From positions 1-16,366 of the forward strand of contig CAJMQM010000019.1 of assembly GCA_905215615.1 (NCBI GenBank): a DNA stretch of 16,366 nucleotides, in the 5' to 3' direction. This document shows, one piece after another, positions 1 through 6,768 of this stretch. The notes beneath the pieces are model-generated. The model worked only from the letters and a program-made list of their open reading frames with translations, was not told the DNA's origin and searched no databases. Numbering within the stretch: position 1 is the first letter of the stretch; each line of letters begins with the position of its first letter. The stretch is from an uncultured bacterium. Its GTDB lineage: Bacteria; Bacillota; Clostridia; TANB77; CAG-508. Made by a program: the position numbers and the translations under genes.

Positions 1-36
1 AATGGTGAAATAGACCTAGATAAAATAGAAATTTAG
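1..36 (+). CDS. 3' end of an upstream gene, probably type I RM specificity subunit HsdS
   Basis: Eleven codons and a TAG are open from the window edge, ending in residues GEIDLDKIEI. C-termini of this kind (a GEID/GKID motif followed by a few acidic or hydrophobic residues) occur in HsdS specificity subunits. The next gene, 71 nt downstream on the same strand, is HsdR, which fits an hsdM-hsdS-hsdR operon. The family call is inference from ten residues and position only; HsdM or an unrelated gene is possible. Confidence 0.4.
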   Translation, partial: NGEIDLDKIEI

Positions 37-107
37 TCATACAAATTGTTATTTGCATAAAGAAATAAATGAAAATAAGAGGAAAAATATAATTTAGGGG
101 GCAAATT

Positions 108-3100
108 ATGTTTGATGAAGAAACATTAGAAAAAGTAACAATGGAAATGTTACAAAATCTAGAATATGAATGTATAAATGGATATGAAATGGAAAGACAG
201 GACTTTTCTAAAATTTTATTAGATGAAGATTTAAGAAATGTAATAGAAAAGATAAATAGAGGAATAAAAGATGAACAAGTAATAGAAGCAATAAGACTAG
301 TAAAAAACTTAGATAGCAATAATACTATACTAAATAATAAGCAATTTACAAAATACTTATTAGAAGGAGTTCCTGTTCCAGTACAAGAAAATGGAGAAAC
401 GAGATATATAACAGTAAAAATTCTAGATTTAGATAATATAAATAATAATGAATTTAAAGCAATCAATCAATATACAATCATCGAACACAGTGAAAAAAGA
501 CCTGATATTATTATATTTGTAAACGGTATGCCTTTAGTTGTAATAGAGTTAAAATCAACAGTAAGAGAAGAAGTAAAATTAATAGATGGCTATAATCAAT
601 TAATGGGATACAAGGAAGTACATATACCAAGTTTATTTTATTATAACCAATTTATGATAGTAAGTGATGGTGTACAAGCTAGAAGCGGAACCATAACAAG
701 TCCATGGAGTAGATTCTCAGAATGGAAAAAAATCGAAGATACAGATGAAATAAAGGAAAATATGCCAACACATGAAACCTTATTTAAGGGAATGCTAAGA
801 AAGGATAGATTAATTGATATAATTAAAAATTTTATCCTATGGAGTAATGATAATAAGATTTTATCAGCATATCATCAATATTTTGGAGTAAAAAAAGCGA
901 TAGAAAGTACTAAACAAGCAATTGATAGAAGAACGGGAAAAGCAGGTATAGTATGGCACACACAAGGAAGTGGAAAAAGCTTTTCGATGGTATTTTATGC
1001 AGGCAATATGATAAAAAAATTGCATAATCCAAGCATCGTAGTAGTAACAGATAGAAATGATTTAGACAATCAATTATTTGAAACATTTGCTAAATGTTCA
1101 GAATACTTAAAACAAAACCCTATACAAATAGAATCTAGAGAAGACTTAAATGAAAAATTAGAAGGCAGAAATTCAGGAGGAATATTTTTTACAACACTTC
1201 AGAAATTTGAAGAACAAACAGGTTTATTTAGCGAAAGAGATGATGTTCTAGTATTAGTTGATGAAGCACATAGAAGTCATTATGGATTAGAAGCAACTAT
1301 AAAAATGGATAAAGCAAAACTAGAAGCATATAAAAAATATGGAACAGCTAAATATTTACATGATGCATTTCCAAACGCAACATATATTGGCTTTACTGGA
1401 ACACCAGTAGAAACAAAAGATAAATCTACAACTAATATATTTGGAAATATAATAGATACATATGATATGACTCAAGCGATTATGGATGGTGCAACAGTGC
1501 CAATCATGTATGAATCAAGAATGGCAAGAGTAGGATTAAATCAAAAACTATTAGATGAAATAGATGATTATTATAATATGCTAGAAACAGAAGAAGGCGT
1601 AGAAGATTACAAAATAGAAGAATCTAAAAAGACAATGGCAACAATGAAAGCAATTATAGAAGATCCTGATAGATTAGAAATGATAGTAAAAGATATAATA
1701 AAAAACTATGAAGAAATACAAACTTCTGTAGCTAATAAAGCAATGGTAGTTGCATATTCAAGAGATGCAGCATTTACAATGTATAAAAAATTTATAGAGT
1801 TAAAACCTGAATGGAAAAATAAAGTTAACATGATAATAACATCTAATAACAAAGATGATGAAGAAATGCAAAAAGCTATAGGCTCTAAAAAAGATAAAAA
1901 GCAACTAGAAGTAGACTTTAAAGATATGGATTCAGACTTTAAAATAGCAATTGTAGTTGATATGTGGCTTACCGGATTTGATGTTCCAGGACTTGGAACA
2001 ATGTATATAGACAAGCCTATGAAAGCACACAATCTAATGCAAGCAATAGCTAGAGTAAATAGAGTCTACAAAGATAAAACAGGAGGTTTAATAGTCGATT
2101 ATATAGGATTAAAAAGATGGCTATTAGATGCATTAAAAACTTATACTAAAAGAGACCAAGGAAAGATAGTAGACAATAGCGAGTTAGTTAAAGTATTAAT
2201 GGATAAAATAGAGTTAATCAGAGACTTGTTCAAAGGATTCTACTATGGACATTTTGCTACTACAACAGATAGTGATAAATATGAAATAATAAAAGCAGGA
2301 GCAGATTGGATATTAGAAACCGAAGAAAAACGAAAGACATTTATGCGATACAGTTATGATACAAAGAGCCTATATGCATTATGTACAGGAGTTATTTCTC
2401 AAGAAATAAAAGATGAAATCTTATTCTTCATTTCGGTAAGATCATTTATATCAAAATTATCTGGAGACAAAATTGATGTTAGAGAAATAAATGACAATGT
2501 GGCTAAAATGCTTGAAAGAGCAATACAAGATGATGAAATGCTAGAAATTGGTGAAGTACATAATAGTAATCAATTATCACTGCTAAGTGATGAAATATTA
2601 AATAAATTAGCTAAAATGCAAAAGAAGAATGTGGCAGTAGAAGTTTTAAATAGAGCACTAAAAGAATATGTAGAACAAGTAGGAAAGCAGAATGTTGTTT
2701 TAATGGAAAAATTCTCAACAAAATTTCAAAAAATTGCAGCATCATATAATGAAAGAACTAGCGTAGAAGATATACAAAAAATATTAGAAGAAATGATAAA
2801 GTTAAAGAAGGAAATAGAAGAAGAGTTAAAAGCAGGAAATGAATATAATCTTTCTGCAGAAGAAAAGGCGTTCTTTGATGCCTTAGGAGATGATCCAGAG
2901 GTTAAAGAATTAATGAAAGATGATATCCTTGTTCAAATAGCTAAAGAGTTAGTTGAAACAGTTAATAAAAATATGACAATAGATTGGGACATAAGAAAAG
3001 ATGCAAGAGCAAGAATGAGAATTGAAATTAAGAAACTTTTAATAAAATATGATTATCCGCCAAATAAAAGTGAAAAAGCAGTTCAGACTGTTATTAGACA

Positions 3101-3134
3101 AGCTGAATTAAAATGTAAGGGAATGATGGAATAA
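108..3134 (+). CDS. hsdR: Type I restriction enzyme R subunit (HsdR), ATP-dependent DNA translocase/endonuclease
   Basis: This is the motor and nuclease subunit that, with HsdM2HsdS, translocates unmodified DNA and cuts it at a distance. The 1008 residues match the usual HsdR length. Visible in order: a PD-(D/E)xK nuclease core (RPD at 131-133, then ELK at 147-149); a superfamily 2 helicase core with Walker A GSGKS at 287-291, DEAH at 385-388 and motif III GFTGTP at 428-433; a second RecA lobe ending in motif VI QAIARVNR at 645-652; and a charged, helical C-terminal region (about 750-1000) of the DUF3387/HsdR C-terminal type. A GGGGG Shine-Dalgarno at 97-101 lies 6 nt before the ATG. All catalytic motifs look intact. 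It is probably co-transcribed with the gene ending at 36; hsdM and hsdS lie outside the window. Confidence 0.95.
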   Translation: MFDEETLEKVTMEMLQNLEYECINGYEMERQDFSKILLDEDLRNVIEKINRGIKDEQVIEAIRLVKNLDSNNTILNNKQFTKYLLEGVPVPVQENGETRYITVKILDLDNINNNEFKAINQYTIIEHSEKRPDIIIFVNGMPLVVIELKSTVREEVKLIDGYNQLMGYKEVHIPSLFYYNQFMIVSDGVQARSGTITSPWSRFSEWKKIEDTDEIKENMPTHETLFKGMLRKDRLIDIIKNFILWSNDNKILSAYHQYFGVKKAIESTKQAIDRRTGKAGIVWHTQGSGKSFSMVFYAGNMIKKLHNPSIVVVTDRNDLDNQLFETFAKCSEYLKQNPIQIESREDLNEKLEGRNSGGIFFTTLQKFEEQTGLFSERDDVLVLVDEAHRSHYGLEATIKMDKAKLEAYKKYGTAKYLHDAFPNATYIGFTGTPVETKDKSTTNIFGNIIDTYDMTQAIMDGATVPIMYESRMARVGLNQKLLDEIDDYYNMLETEEGVEDYKIEESKKTMATMKAIIEDPDRLEMIVKDIIKNYEEIQTSVANKAMVVAYSRDAAFTMYKKFIELKPEWKNKVNMIITSNNKDDEEMQKAIGSKKDKKQLEVDFKDMDSDFKIAIVVDMWLTGFDVPGLGTMYIDKPMKAHNLMQAIARVNRVYKDKTGGLIVDYIGLKRWLLDALKTYTKRDQGKIVDNSELVKVLMDKIELIRDLFKGFYYGHFATTTDSDKYEIIKAGADWILETEEKRKTFMRYSYDTKSLYALCTGVISQEIKDEILFFISVRSFISKLSGDKIDVREINDNVAKMLERAIQDDEMLEIGEVHNSNQLSLLSDEILNKLAKMQKKNVAVEVLNRALKEYVEQVGKQNVVLMEKFSTKFQKIAASYNERTSVEDIQKILEEMIKLKKEIEEELKAGNEYNLSAEEKAFFDALGDDPEVKELMKDDILVQIAKELVETVNKNMTIDWDIRKDARARMRIEIKKLLIKYDYPPNKSEKAVQTVIRQAELKCKGMME

Positions 3135-3177
3135 CATATAATAAAAGTAGAGAGTTTGATTAAACTAATAAAACATA

Positions 3178-3206
3178 TTGAAATATAATGTAATATAATA
3201 TATAAT
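3178..3206 (+). promoter_or_regulatory. Sigma-A-type promoter for the Panacea gene
   Basis: A TTGAAA -35 (3178-3183), a 17-nt spacer and a perfect TATAAT -10 (3201-3206) precede the AAAGGGGG ribosome binding site at 3215-3222 by only a few bases, giving a very short leader. Two more TATAAT copies (3184-3189, 3194-3199) lie inside the spacer, so the exact -10 is somewhat ambiguous. It implies the Panacea gene is transcribed separately from hsdR. Confidence 0.6.
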
Positions 3207-3229
3207 GTTCCTAGAAAGGGGGAAAGCAA

Positions 3230-3733
3230 ATGGAAGAAAAGGAAATATTAAAAGATAATATAGTAATAGATTCATATTATTTAATTAATTTATTTGTTAA
3301 TGATAGTAAAAAAGTAACACAATTACAAATACAAAAATTAATGTATTTTTTTGAAGCTTTTTATATGTGTATAAAAGACACAGATTCATTATATCCTTGC
3401 CATTTTAATGCTTGGGCTTTTGGACCAGTAGCTATACCTCTATATAAAGAATATAAGGTTTTTGGAAATGCGGATATTATTTTATCAGAAGAAAAAATAA
3501 AACAAGGCAATGAAATAGATTCTTTAAAGAAAGATGTGCTAAAAAAAATATATGAAACTTTTGGAATATTATCAGCAAGTCAATTGGTTGATATAACACA
3601 TAGAAAAGGATCTCCCTGGTATAATAAATGGATGGAAAATAATCAAAAAGTAGTATATGGAGATAGAAGTTATATTGATAAAATTGAAACTAAAGAGTGG
3701 TTTAAAAATAATTTTATAGTAACGGATGAATAA
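3230..3733 (+). CDS. Panacea-domain (SocA-like, DUF4065) protein, probable antitoxin
   Basis: The 167 residues show the Panacea/SocA/GepA (DUF4065) signature: QKLMYF at 35-40 near the N-terminus, the hallmark FNAWAFGPVAIPLY at 59-72, and a C-terminal THRKGSPWYNKW segment at about 123-134. Panacea proteins are known as broad antitoxins of two-gene toxin-antitoxin systems (PanAT) and as proteolytic adaptors or antitoxins (SocA). They lie beside many unrelated toxins and on prophages. Here the stop codon overlaps the start of the next ORF by 8 nt, the usual layout of a toxin-antitoxin pair. A strong AAAGGGGG site at 3215-3222 and its own promoter fix the start. The family call is secure; the antitoxin role is inference from family and context. 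The position directly after hsdR suggests a defence island. Confidence 0.88.
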   Translation: MEEKEILKDNIVIDSYYLINLFVNDSKKVTQLQIQKLMYFFEAFYMCIKDTDSLYPCHFNAWAFGPVAIPLYKEYKVFGNADIILSEEKIKQGNEIDSLKKDVLKKIYETFGILSASQLVDITHRKGSPWYNKWMENNQKVVYGDRSYIDKIETKEWFKNNFIVTDE

Positions 3734-4076
3734 TACTAATAAAATTCCATCCATTAAAATACCAACACAAACAAATGAAAATAATCCTATATTTGATTTA
3801 GATCAGACAATAAAAGAACAAATTGAACAAATAGCGGTGATTCAAAACAAAGGAATAAAGAATGTAACACCTAAGAAAGTTGAAAATCTATTAGCTATGG
3901 TTGACAGTTTAATAGTTGAATGTAATGCTACACAAAATTTTCACTTTAATAGAAATGAAAATATAATTGAGTTATTGTATAAATATCAAAGATTAGCATT
4001 AGAATATGAAACTTACAAAATACAACAAAAGATGAATCAAGTAGAAGAAGCTTCAAAGAAATTGGAAAAAACATAA
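3726..4076 (+). CDS. Unknown 116-residue protein translationally coupled to the Panacea gene; candidate toxin partner
   Basis: I do not recognise a family. The start codon lies inside the end of the Panacea gene (ATGAATAA overlap), so translation is probably coupled. The protein is soluble and has no signal peptide or membrane segment. Residues 1-25 are Asn/Thr/Pro-rich and probably disordered. From about residue 27 onward the sequence is helical and charged, with heptad-like spacing (TIKEQIEQIAVIQNKGIK, LLAMVDSLIVEC, IIELLYKYQRLALEYETYKIQQ). It has one cysteine (in VECNATQ) and no obvious catalytic motif. In Panacea systems the neighbour is commonly the toxin, but short adaptor or phage genes also occur. 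The last residues (EEASKKLEKT) overlap, in another frame, the broken start of a Nudix gene, so its C-terminus may be a junction product rather than the ancestral end. Confidence 0.7.
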   Translation: MNNTNKIPSIKIPTQTNENNPIFDLDQTIKEQIEQIAVIQNKGIKNVTPKKVENLLAMVDSLIVECNATQNFHFNRNENIIELLYKYQRLALEYETYKIQQKMNQVEEASKKLEKT

Positions 4077-4360
4077 AAATAACAGGTTATATAGCAACAA
4101 TAGAGAATTTCTTTAAAATGAAAAACAAGAAATATCATGAAATACTATTTGTACATAAGGCAGAATTTATAAATGAAGAAGACAAAAAAATAACTACAAC
4201 ACTAAAAAATATAGAAGGAAAAGACTATTTAAAATATGAGTGGGTAGACCTAGCAGATATAGATAATGTTAATTTAATGCCTGCAAATCTAAAGAAAATT
4301 TTAAAAGAAGGAAAATTCCCAACACACGAAATTTATAGTGAATTAAAACAGGAAAACTAA
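4049..4360 (+). pseudogene. 5'-truncated Nudix hydrolase (C-terminal half only)
   Basis: The reading frame ending at TAA 4358-4360 encodes the second half of a Nudix hydrolase: ENFF, YHEILFVHKAEF, YEWVDLADID, LMPANLKKILKEG and THEIYSEL are characteristic. An ATG exists at 4118, but homology clearly continues upstream of it: codons from 4052 read FKEIGKNIKITGYIATIENFF-like residues, i.e. the tail of the Nudix box (REF-x-EE-x-G) and the following strand. No ATG/GTG/TTG lies in frame upstream before a TGA at 4007, and the start of the fold and most of the Nudix box are absent. The remnant overlaps the 3' end of the unknown 116-residue ORF in another frame. I infer that insertion or deletion at the edge of the accessory block removed the 5' half. 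An 80-residue product from 4118 could still be made but would lack the catalytic box. Confidence 0.75.
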
Positions 4361-4485
4361 GCACATCGAGTATTATGTAAATAATAAAAGCTAAAGCATC
4401 AAAAACTACAATAAAAAGAAAATAAATAAAATTTCTTTAAACTAAGTTGTGACTTTAATATACATTAGAAAGGAATAAATCTAAT

Positions 4486-4845
4486 ATGAAAATCATTTTT
4501 ATAGAATACCCTAAATGCTCTACATGCCAAAAAGCTAAAAAGTGGCTAGAAACTAACAAAATACAGTTTGAAGATAGACACATTATAGAGCAAACTCCAA
4601 CAAAAGAGGAATTAGAAAAATGGCTACCTATTAGTAATAAAGATATAAAAAATTGGTTTAACACAAGTGGCTTAAAATATAAGGCATTAAACTTAAAAGA
4701 AAAACTACCACATATGACGGAAAAAGAAAAAATAGAACTACTTTCAAGTGATGGTATGCTAATAAAAAGACCACTAATTATAAGCGATAACAAAGTATTA
4801 CTAGGATTTAAGGAACAAGAGTGGAAAGATTATTTTAATAAATAA
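4486..4845 (+). CDS. ArsC/Spx-family thioredoxin-fold protein (arsenate reductase-like)
   Basis: The 119 residues match the ArsC/Spx/YffB family: a first beta strand, then a CSTC motif (Cys11-x-x-Cys14) in the context YPKCSTCQKAKKWL, a central helical region with TKEELEKWL, and the conserved IKRPLI segment at about 92-97 followed by LLGFKEQEW. Members are either thiol-dependent arsenate reductases or redox-sensing RNA-polymerase-binding regulators (Spx, MgsR). The CxxC pair fits Spx/MgsR-like or YffB-like proteins. No ars genes lie nearby, so arsenate reduction is not supported by context. An AGAAAGGA Shine-Dalgarno lies at about 4466-4473, 12 nt before the ATG. The 3' end overlaps the convergent guaD by 11 nt. 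Family secure, function open. Confidence 0.85.
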   Translation: MKIIFIEYPKCSTCQKAKKWLETNKIQFEDRHIIEQTPTKEELEKWLPISNKDIKNWFNTSGLKYKALNLKEKLPHMTEKEKIELLSSDGMLIKRPLIISDNKVLLGFKEQEWKDYFNK

Positions 4846-5296
4846 TCTTTTTTTCATCCCTATATTTCTTAAAAACATCTATACATTTATCTCTATCAAT
4901 TTGATGTAAAGCGACAGCATCTTTATTTTTTCCATTTAAATATTCATAAATAAAATCATCTCTAAAGCCAATACTAGCAGCATCTTCACGTGTACATGCA
5001 TAATAAATATTTTTAATATTTGCCCAAATAGCAGCAGACAAGCACATTGGACAAGGCTCACAAGATGTATATAAAATGCAATCAGATAAATCATAAGTAT
5101 TAAGTTTTTCACAAGCTTTGCGAATAGCCATAATCTCCGCATGAGCAGTAGGGTCGTTATTTTTCAAAACTTGATTACTTTCCACTGAAATTATATTTCC
5201 ACTTTTATCTACAATAACAGCGCCAAATGGACCACCTTCATCTAAAGTCAAACCATTTTCAGCAGCCTTTTTTGCAATTTCCATATATTCGTTCAT
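4835..5296 (-). CDS. guaD: Guanine deaminase (cytidine/deoxycytidylate deaminase fold)
   Basis: It would convert guanine to xanthine and ammonia in purine salvage, in the cytoplasm. The 153 residues closely follow the short Bacillus-type GuaD: GGPFGAVIVD at 21-30, NDPTAHAEI at 47-55 with zinc ligand His52 and catalytic Glu54, ILYTSCEPCPMCL at 74-86 with zinc ligands Cys82 and Cys85, and the GuaD-typical DAASIGFRDDFIYEYL region. The tRNA adenosine deaminase TadA shares the core but lacks this C-terminal GFxDxFIY block, so GuaD is preferred. The ATG is the first in frame after a stop. Its AAAGG site lies about 14 nt upstream, longer than usual. A TATAAT at 5325-5330 on this strand is a plausible -10, but no good -35 is seen. 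It is convergent with the ArsC-like gene, overlapping it tail to tail by 11 nt. Confidence 0.9.
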   Translation of the reverse strand: MNEYMEIAKKAAENGLTLDEGGPFGAVIVDKSGNIISVESNQVLKNNDPTAHAEIMAIRKACEKLNTYDLSDCILYTSCEPCPMCLSAAIWANIKNIYYACTREDAASIGFRDDFIYEYLNGKNKDAVALHQIDRDKCIDVFKKYRDEKKIIY

Positions 5297-5400
5297 AAAT
5301 TAATCACATACCTTTCATTGCTACATTATACCCACAAATAAACAAATTATTTTTGCCACAACAATTATAACATAACAATATAATAAACAAAATAAAAACA

Positions 5401-5429
5401 TTGTTATTTGTCGAAAATTGTAATATAAT
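5401..5429 (+). promoter_or_regulatory. Promoter for the small membrane-anchored protein
   Basis: TTGTTA at 5401-5406, a 17-nt spacer and a perfect TATAAT at 5424-5429 sit about 30 nt upstream of the ATG at 5459. The GGGGG ribosome binding site is at 5447-5451. The -10 lies inside a perfect inverted repeat, which suggests repression. Confidence 0.65.
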
Positions 5430-5435
5430 TACAAT
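5417..5435. promoter_or_regulatory. Perfect palindrome over the -10 box, probable repressor operator
   Basis: ATTGTAAT and ATTACAAT (8-bp arms at 5417-5424 and 5428-5435) flank an ATA centre and cover the -10 element. Size and placement are those of a dimeric repressor site, for example of the MarR or GntR kind. The 3-nt centre does not fit the 7-1-7 Fur/PerR/Zur spacing. No regulator gene lies beside it, so the protein is unknown. Confidence 0.45.
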
Positions 5436-5458
5436 ATAAAAAATAAGGGGGAATTATT

Positions 5459-5905
5459 ATGGGAAAAACTGAAAACAGAAACAAAAGTACTGCATTTTAT
5501 ATAATACTAACTATTGTAATAATTGCAATATTGAGTGTTGCTATATATTTTATAGTAAACCAAAGTGCAACTAGTACATCAGGAGGAATATCCACTAAAA
5601 GTATAAAAAATGAAACAATAACAGCTGAAAATTACGAAGAGATGATGAACAAAATAGATGCAGAGTTTAATGAAAATGACGAAGAATTGTACTATCTTAC
5701 ATATTCAATGATGTATTACATGGTACAAGATGGGCTATCATCAGCACTTACAAATAGTACAGATGATAGTGCTATGTACACTAGCATATATGGAAAAACT
5801 GTACAACAGCTAATAGATGAAGGAAAAACGCTTATGAAAGAAAATAATGTAACATTAGAACAATATAAAGAAAGTATAAATGAACTTAATGATATTGATG
5901 CGTAA
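5459..5905 (+). CDS. Unknown small membrane-anchored extracytoplasmic protein
   Basis: I do not recognise a family. The 148 residues start with a short, basic cytoplasmic tail (1-11), one membrane segment at about 12-33 (AFYIILTIVIIAILSVAIYF), then a Ser/Thr/Gly-rich linker (35-50). The rest is an acidic outer domain of about 95 residues rich in Glu, Asp, Tyr and Met (YYLTYSMMYYMVQDGL). The positive-inside pattern places the C-terminal domain outside the cell. There is no lipobox cysteine, so it is a signal-anchor protein. It stands alone between guaD and a structured intergenic region, with its own promoter, a palindromic operator and a probable terminator at 6013-6050. This monocistronic, regulated layout fits a stress-response or envelope protein, but that is inference. 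Confidence 0.75.
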   Translation: MGKTENRNKSTAFYIILTIVIIAILSVAIYFIVNQSATSTSGGISTKSIKNETITAENYEEMMNKIDAEFNENDEELYYLTYSMMYYMVQDGLSSALTNSTDDSAMYTSIYGKTVQQLIDEGKTLMKENNVTLEQYKESINELNDIDA

Positions 5906-5932
5906 TTATAAAAGTAATGAGTAAAATATAAT

Positions 5933-5998
5933 TTGGGTTAAAAGTAAGTTCTAGTTCTAAACCCAAGAAGTTTCAGGACAAAATTAAAATTTACTTTT
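5933..5998 (+). other. Possible pseudoknot-forming RNA downstream of the 148-residue gene
   Basis: TTGGGTT (5933-5939) pairs with AACCCAA (5960-5966). AAAAGTAA (5940-5947), in the loop of that stem, is perfectly complementary to TTACTTTT (5991-5998) downstream. The two stems interlock in the order of an H-type pseudoknot. The second stem is only A-T/G-C poor, and the whole could be chance in AT-rich DNA or a weak terminator for the preceding gene. Confidence 0.25.
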
Positions 5999-6012
5999 TT
6001 AAATAATATAAT

Positions 6013-6050
6013 ACCTATTGTAAGAGTAATATCTAACAATAGGTTCTTTT
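6013..6050 (+). terminator. Rho-independent terminator after the 148-residue gene
   Basis: ACCTATTGT (6013-6021) and ACAATAGGT (6036-6044) form a perfect 9-bp stem around a 14-nt loop, followed by TTCTTTT. The long loop and interrupted T tract make it a moderate terminator. It lies between the 148-residue gene and the promoter of the GC-rich gene. Confidence 0.55.
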
Positions 6051-6090
6051 ACGCCAATAGAAAAGCATAGTGAAACTTGTAAGAGCCTTT

Positions 6091-6119
6091 TTGCAAATTC
6101 ATTAAAAATATGCTATAAT
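6091..6119 (+). promoter_or_regulatory. Strong extended -10 promoter for the GC-rich mini-gene
   Basis: TTGCAA at 6091-6096, a 17-nt spacer and TATAAT at 6114-6119 preceded by TGC (an extended -10) give a near-consensus promoter. It lies about 45 nt upstream of the ATG at 6165. The AT-rich promoter resembles the host sequence, while the gene body does not. Confidence 0.7.
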
Positions 6120-6164
6120 TTATATATTACCTTGCCATGCAAAGAAAATTTAGGAGGTTTTATT

Positions 6165-6374
6165 ATGACAAGACTGGAAGATGCAATTCGGACAGTACAG
6201 GCGTATTACGATCGGGTAGGTCCGGACTGCTTCGCATACCATGTGGAGCACGACTCTTTGCCGTCGCCGGTATCCAGGGCGTACAAAGACCTGAAGTTTG
6301 CAACTGACAGGGTACTTTTAGACCTGCTGAAAGACGCCGGCATTGTTATGGTAGTGGAGGTGTATGTCGAGTAA
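6165..6374 (+). CDS. Unknown 69-residue protein, GC-rich single-gene cassette
   Basis: I do not recognise a family. The sequence starts MTRLEDAIRTVQAYYDRVG and ends in a hydrophobic, probably beta, segment GIVMVVEVYVE. It is soluble, acidic, with one cysteine (DCFAYHVEHD) and no catalytic motif I can name. ATG 6165 is chosen because AGGAGG (6152-6157) lies 7 nt upstream; a TTG at 6132 would lie before that site. The gene differs sharply from its surroundings: 65 of 120 bases from 6181 to 6300 are G or C, and it uses CGG, CCG, GCC, CTG and GAC codons that neighbours avoid. It has its own near-consensus promoter and two GC-rich hairpins after the stop. This implies recent acquisition as a self-contained unit. 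An alternative is an RNA with regulatory function, since the region is compact and structured. Confidence 0.65.
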   Translation: MTRLEDAIRTVQAYYDRVGPDCFAYHVEHDSLPSPVSRAYKDLKFATDRVLLDLLKDAGIVMVVEVYVE

Positions 6375-6381
6375 AATCATT

Positions 6382-6420
6382 TACCGCGATTGCGGTATCC
6401 CTCTTCGGAGGAGTCTTTTT
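6382..6420 (+). terminator. Double-hairpin terminator of the GC-rich mini-gene
   Basis: TACCGC/GCGGTA (6382-6387 and 6392-6397, loop GATT) is followed by CCTC-TTCG-GAGG (6400-6411, a UUCG tetraloop stem) and then AGTCTTTTT. The second hairpin plus the T tract is a classic intrinsic terminator. It starts 7 nt after the stop codon and shares the gene's higher GC content. Confidence 0.75.
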
Positions 6421-6768
6421 ATATTATAAACATATGCTATATAAATTATTTTATAAAATTTAGCAAAAAACAAACACAACACATAAATATTAAATATCTT
6501 ATTTTTCTAAAAAATTTCATAAAATATTAACCATATAAAATTTATTAGCAAGGGCATAAAAGTAAATTATTTCCGCGAAAAATCTTAAATAATTGTAAAA
6601 TAAATTGCAAAATTACAATATCTAAGATAAAATATATAAAAAACAATATAAATTACGAAAGGAGAGGTAAGAGCCTACAGTGTTAACATAACAATTATGT
6701 CACTAAATAATTGCTAAATAAGGGTTTATGGGTAACCTTTTAAAAACCTAAATATATTTACAAGGAGA
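6421..6768 (+). other. Intergenic leader region before the HAD/SprT genes, AT-rich with weak structure
   Basis: No gene of ordinary size is seen. Up to about 6650 it is nearly pure A/T. A GAAAGGAGAGG motif at about 6657-6667 looks like a ribosome binding site, but no ORF follows it. GTG-ACATAA can pair with TTATGTCAC around 6680-6702 with a bulge. AAGGGTT (6720-6726) can pair with AACCTTT (6734-6740) just before a T. These could form a leader RNA, but I could not match any known riboswitch consensus. Confidence 0.3.

Noticed and set aside
1706..2032. 108-codon ORF on the minus strand inside hsdR
   Set aside because: It is antisense to the conserved helicase part of HsdR, has no ribosome binding site and shows Ile/Ser-rich residues typical of the reverse of AT-rich coding DNA.
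4118..4360. An intact 80-residue gene starting at ATG 4118
   Set aside because: Nudix homology continues in frame at least 20 residues upstream of this ATG and no ribosome binding site precedes it, so it is better read as a truncated gene.
6132..6374. TTG start at 6132 for the GC-rich gene
   Set aside because: It lies upstream of the AGGAGG site at 6152-6157, which clearly serves ATG 6165, and the added residues are encoded by AT-rich leader sequence.
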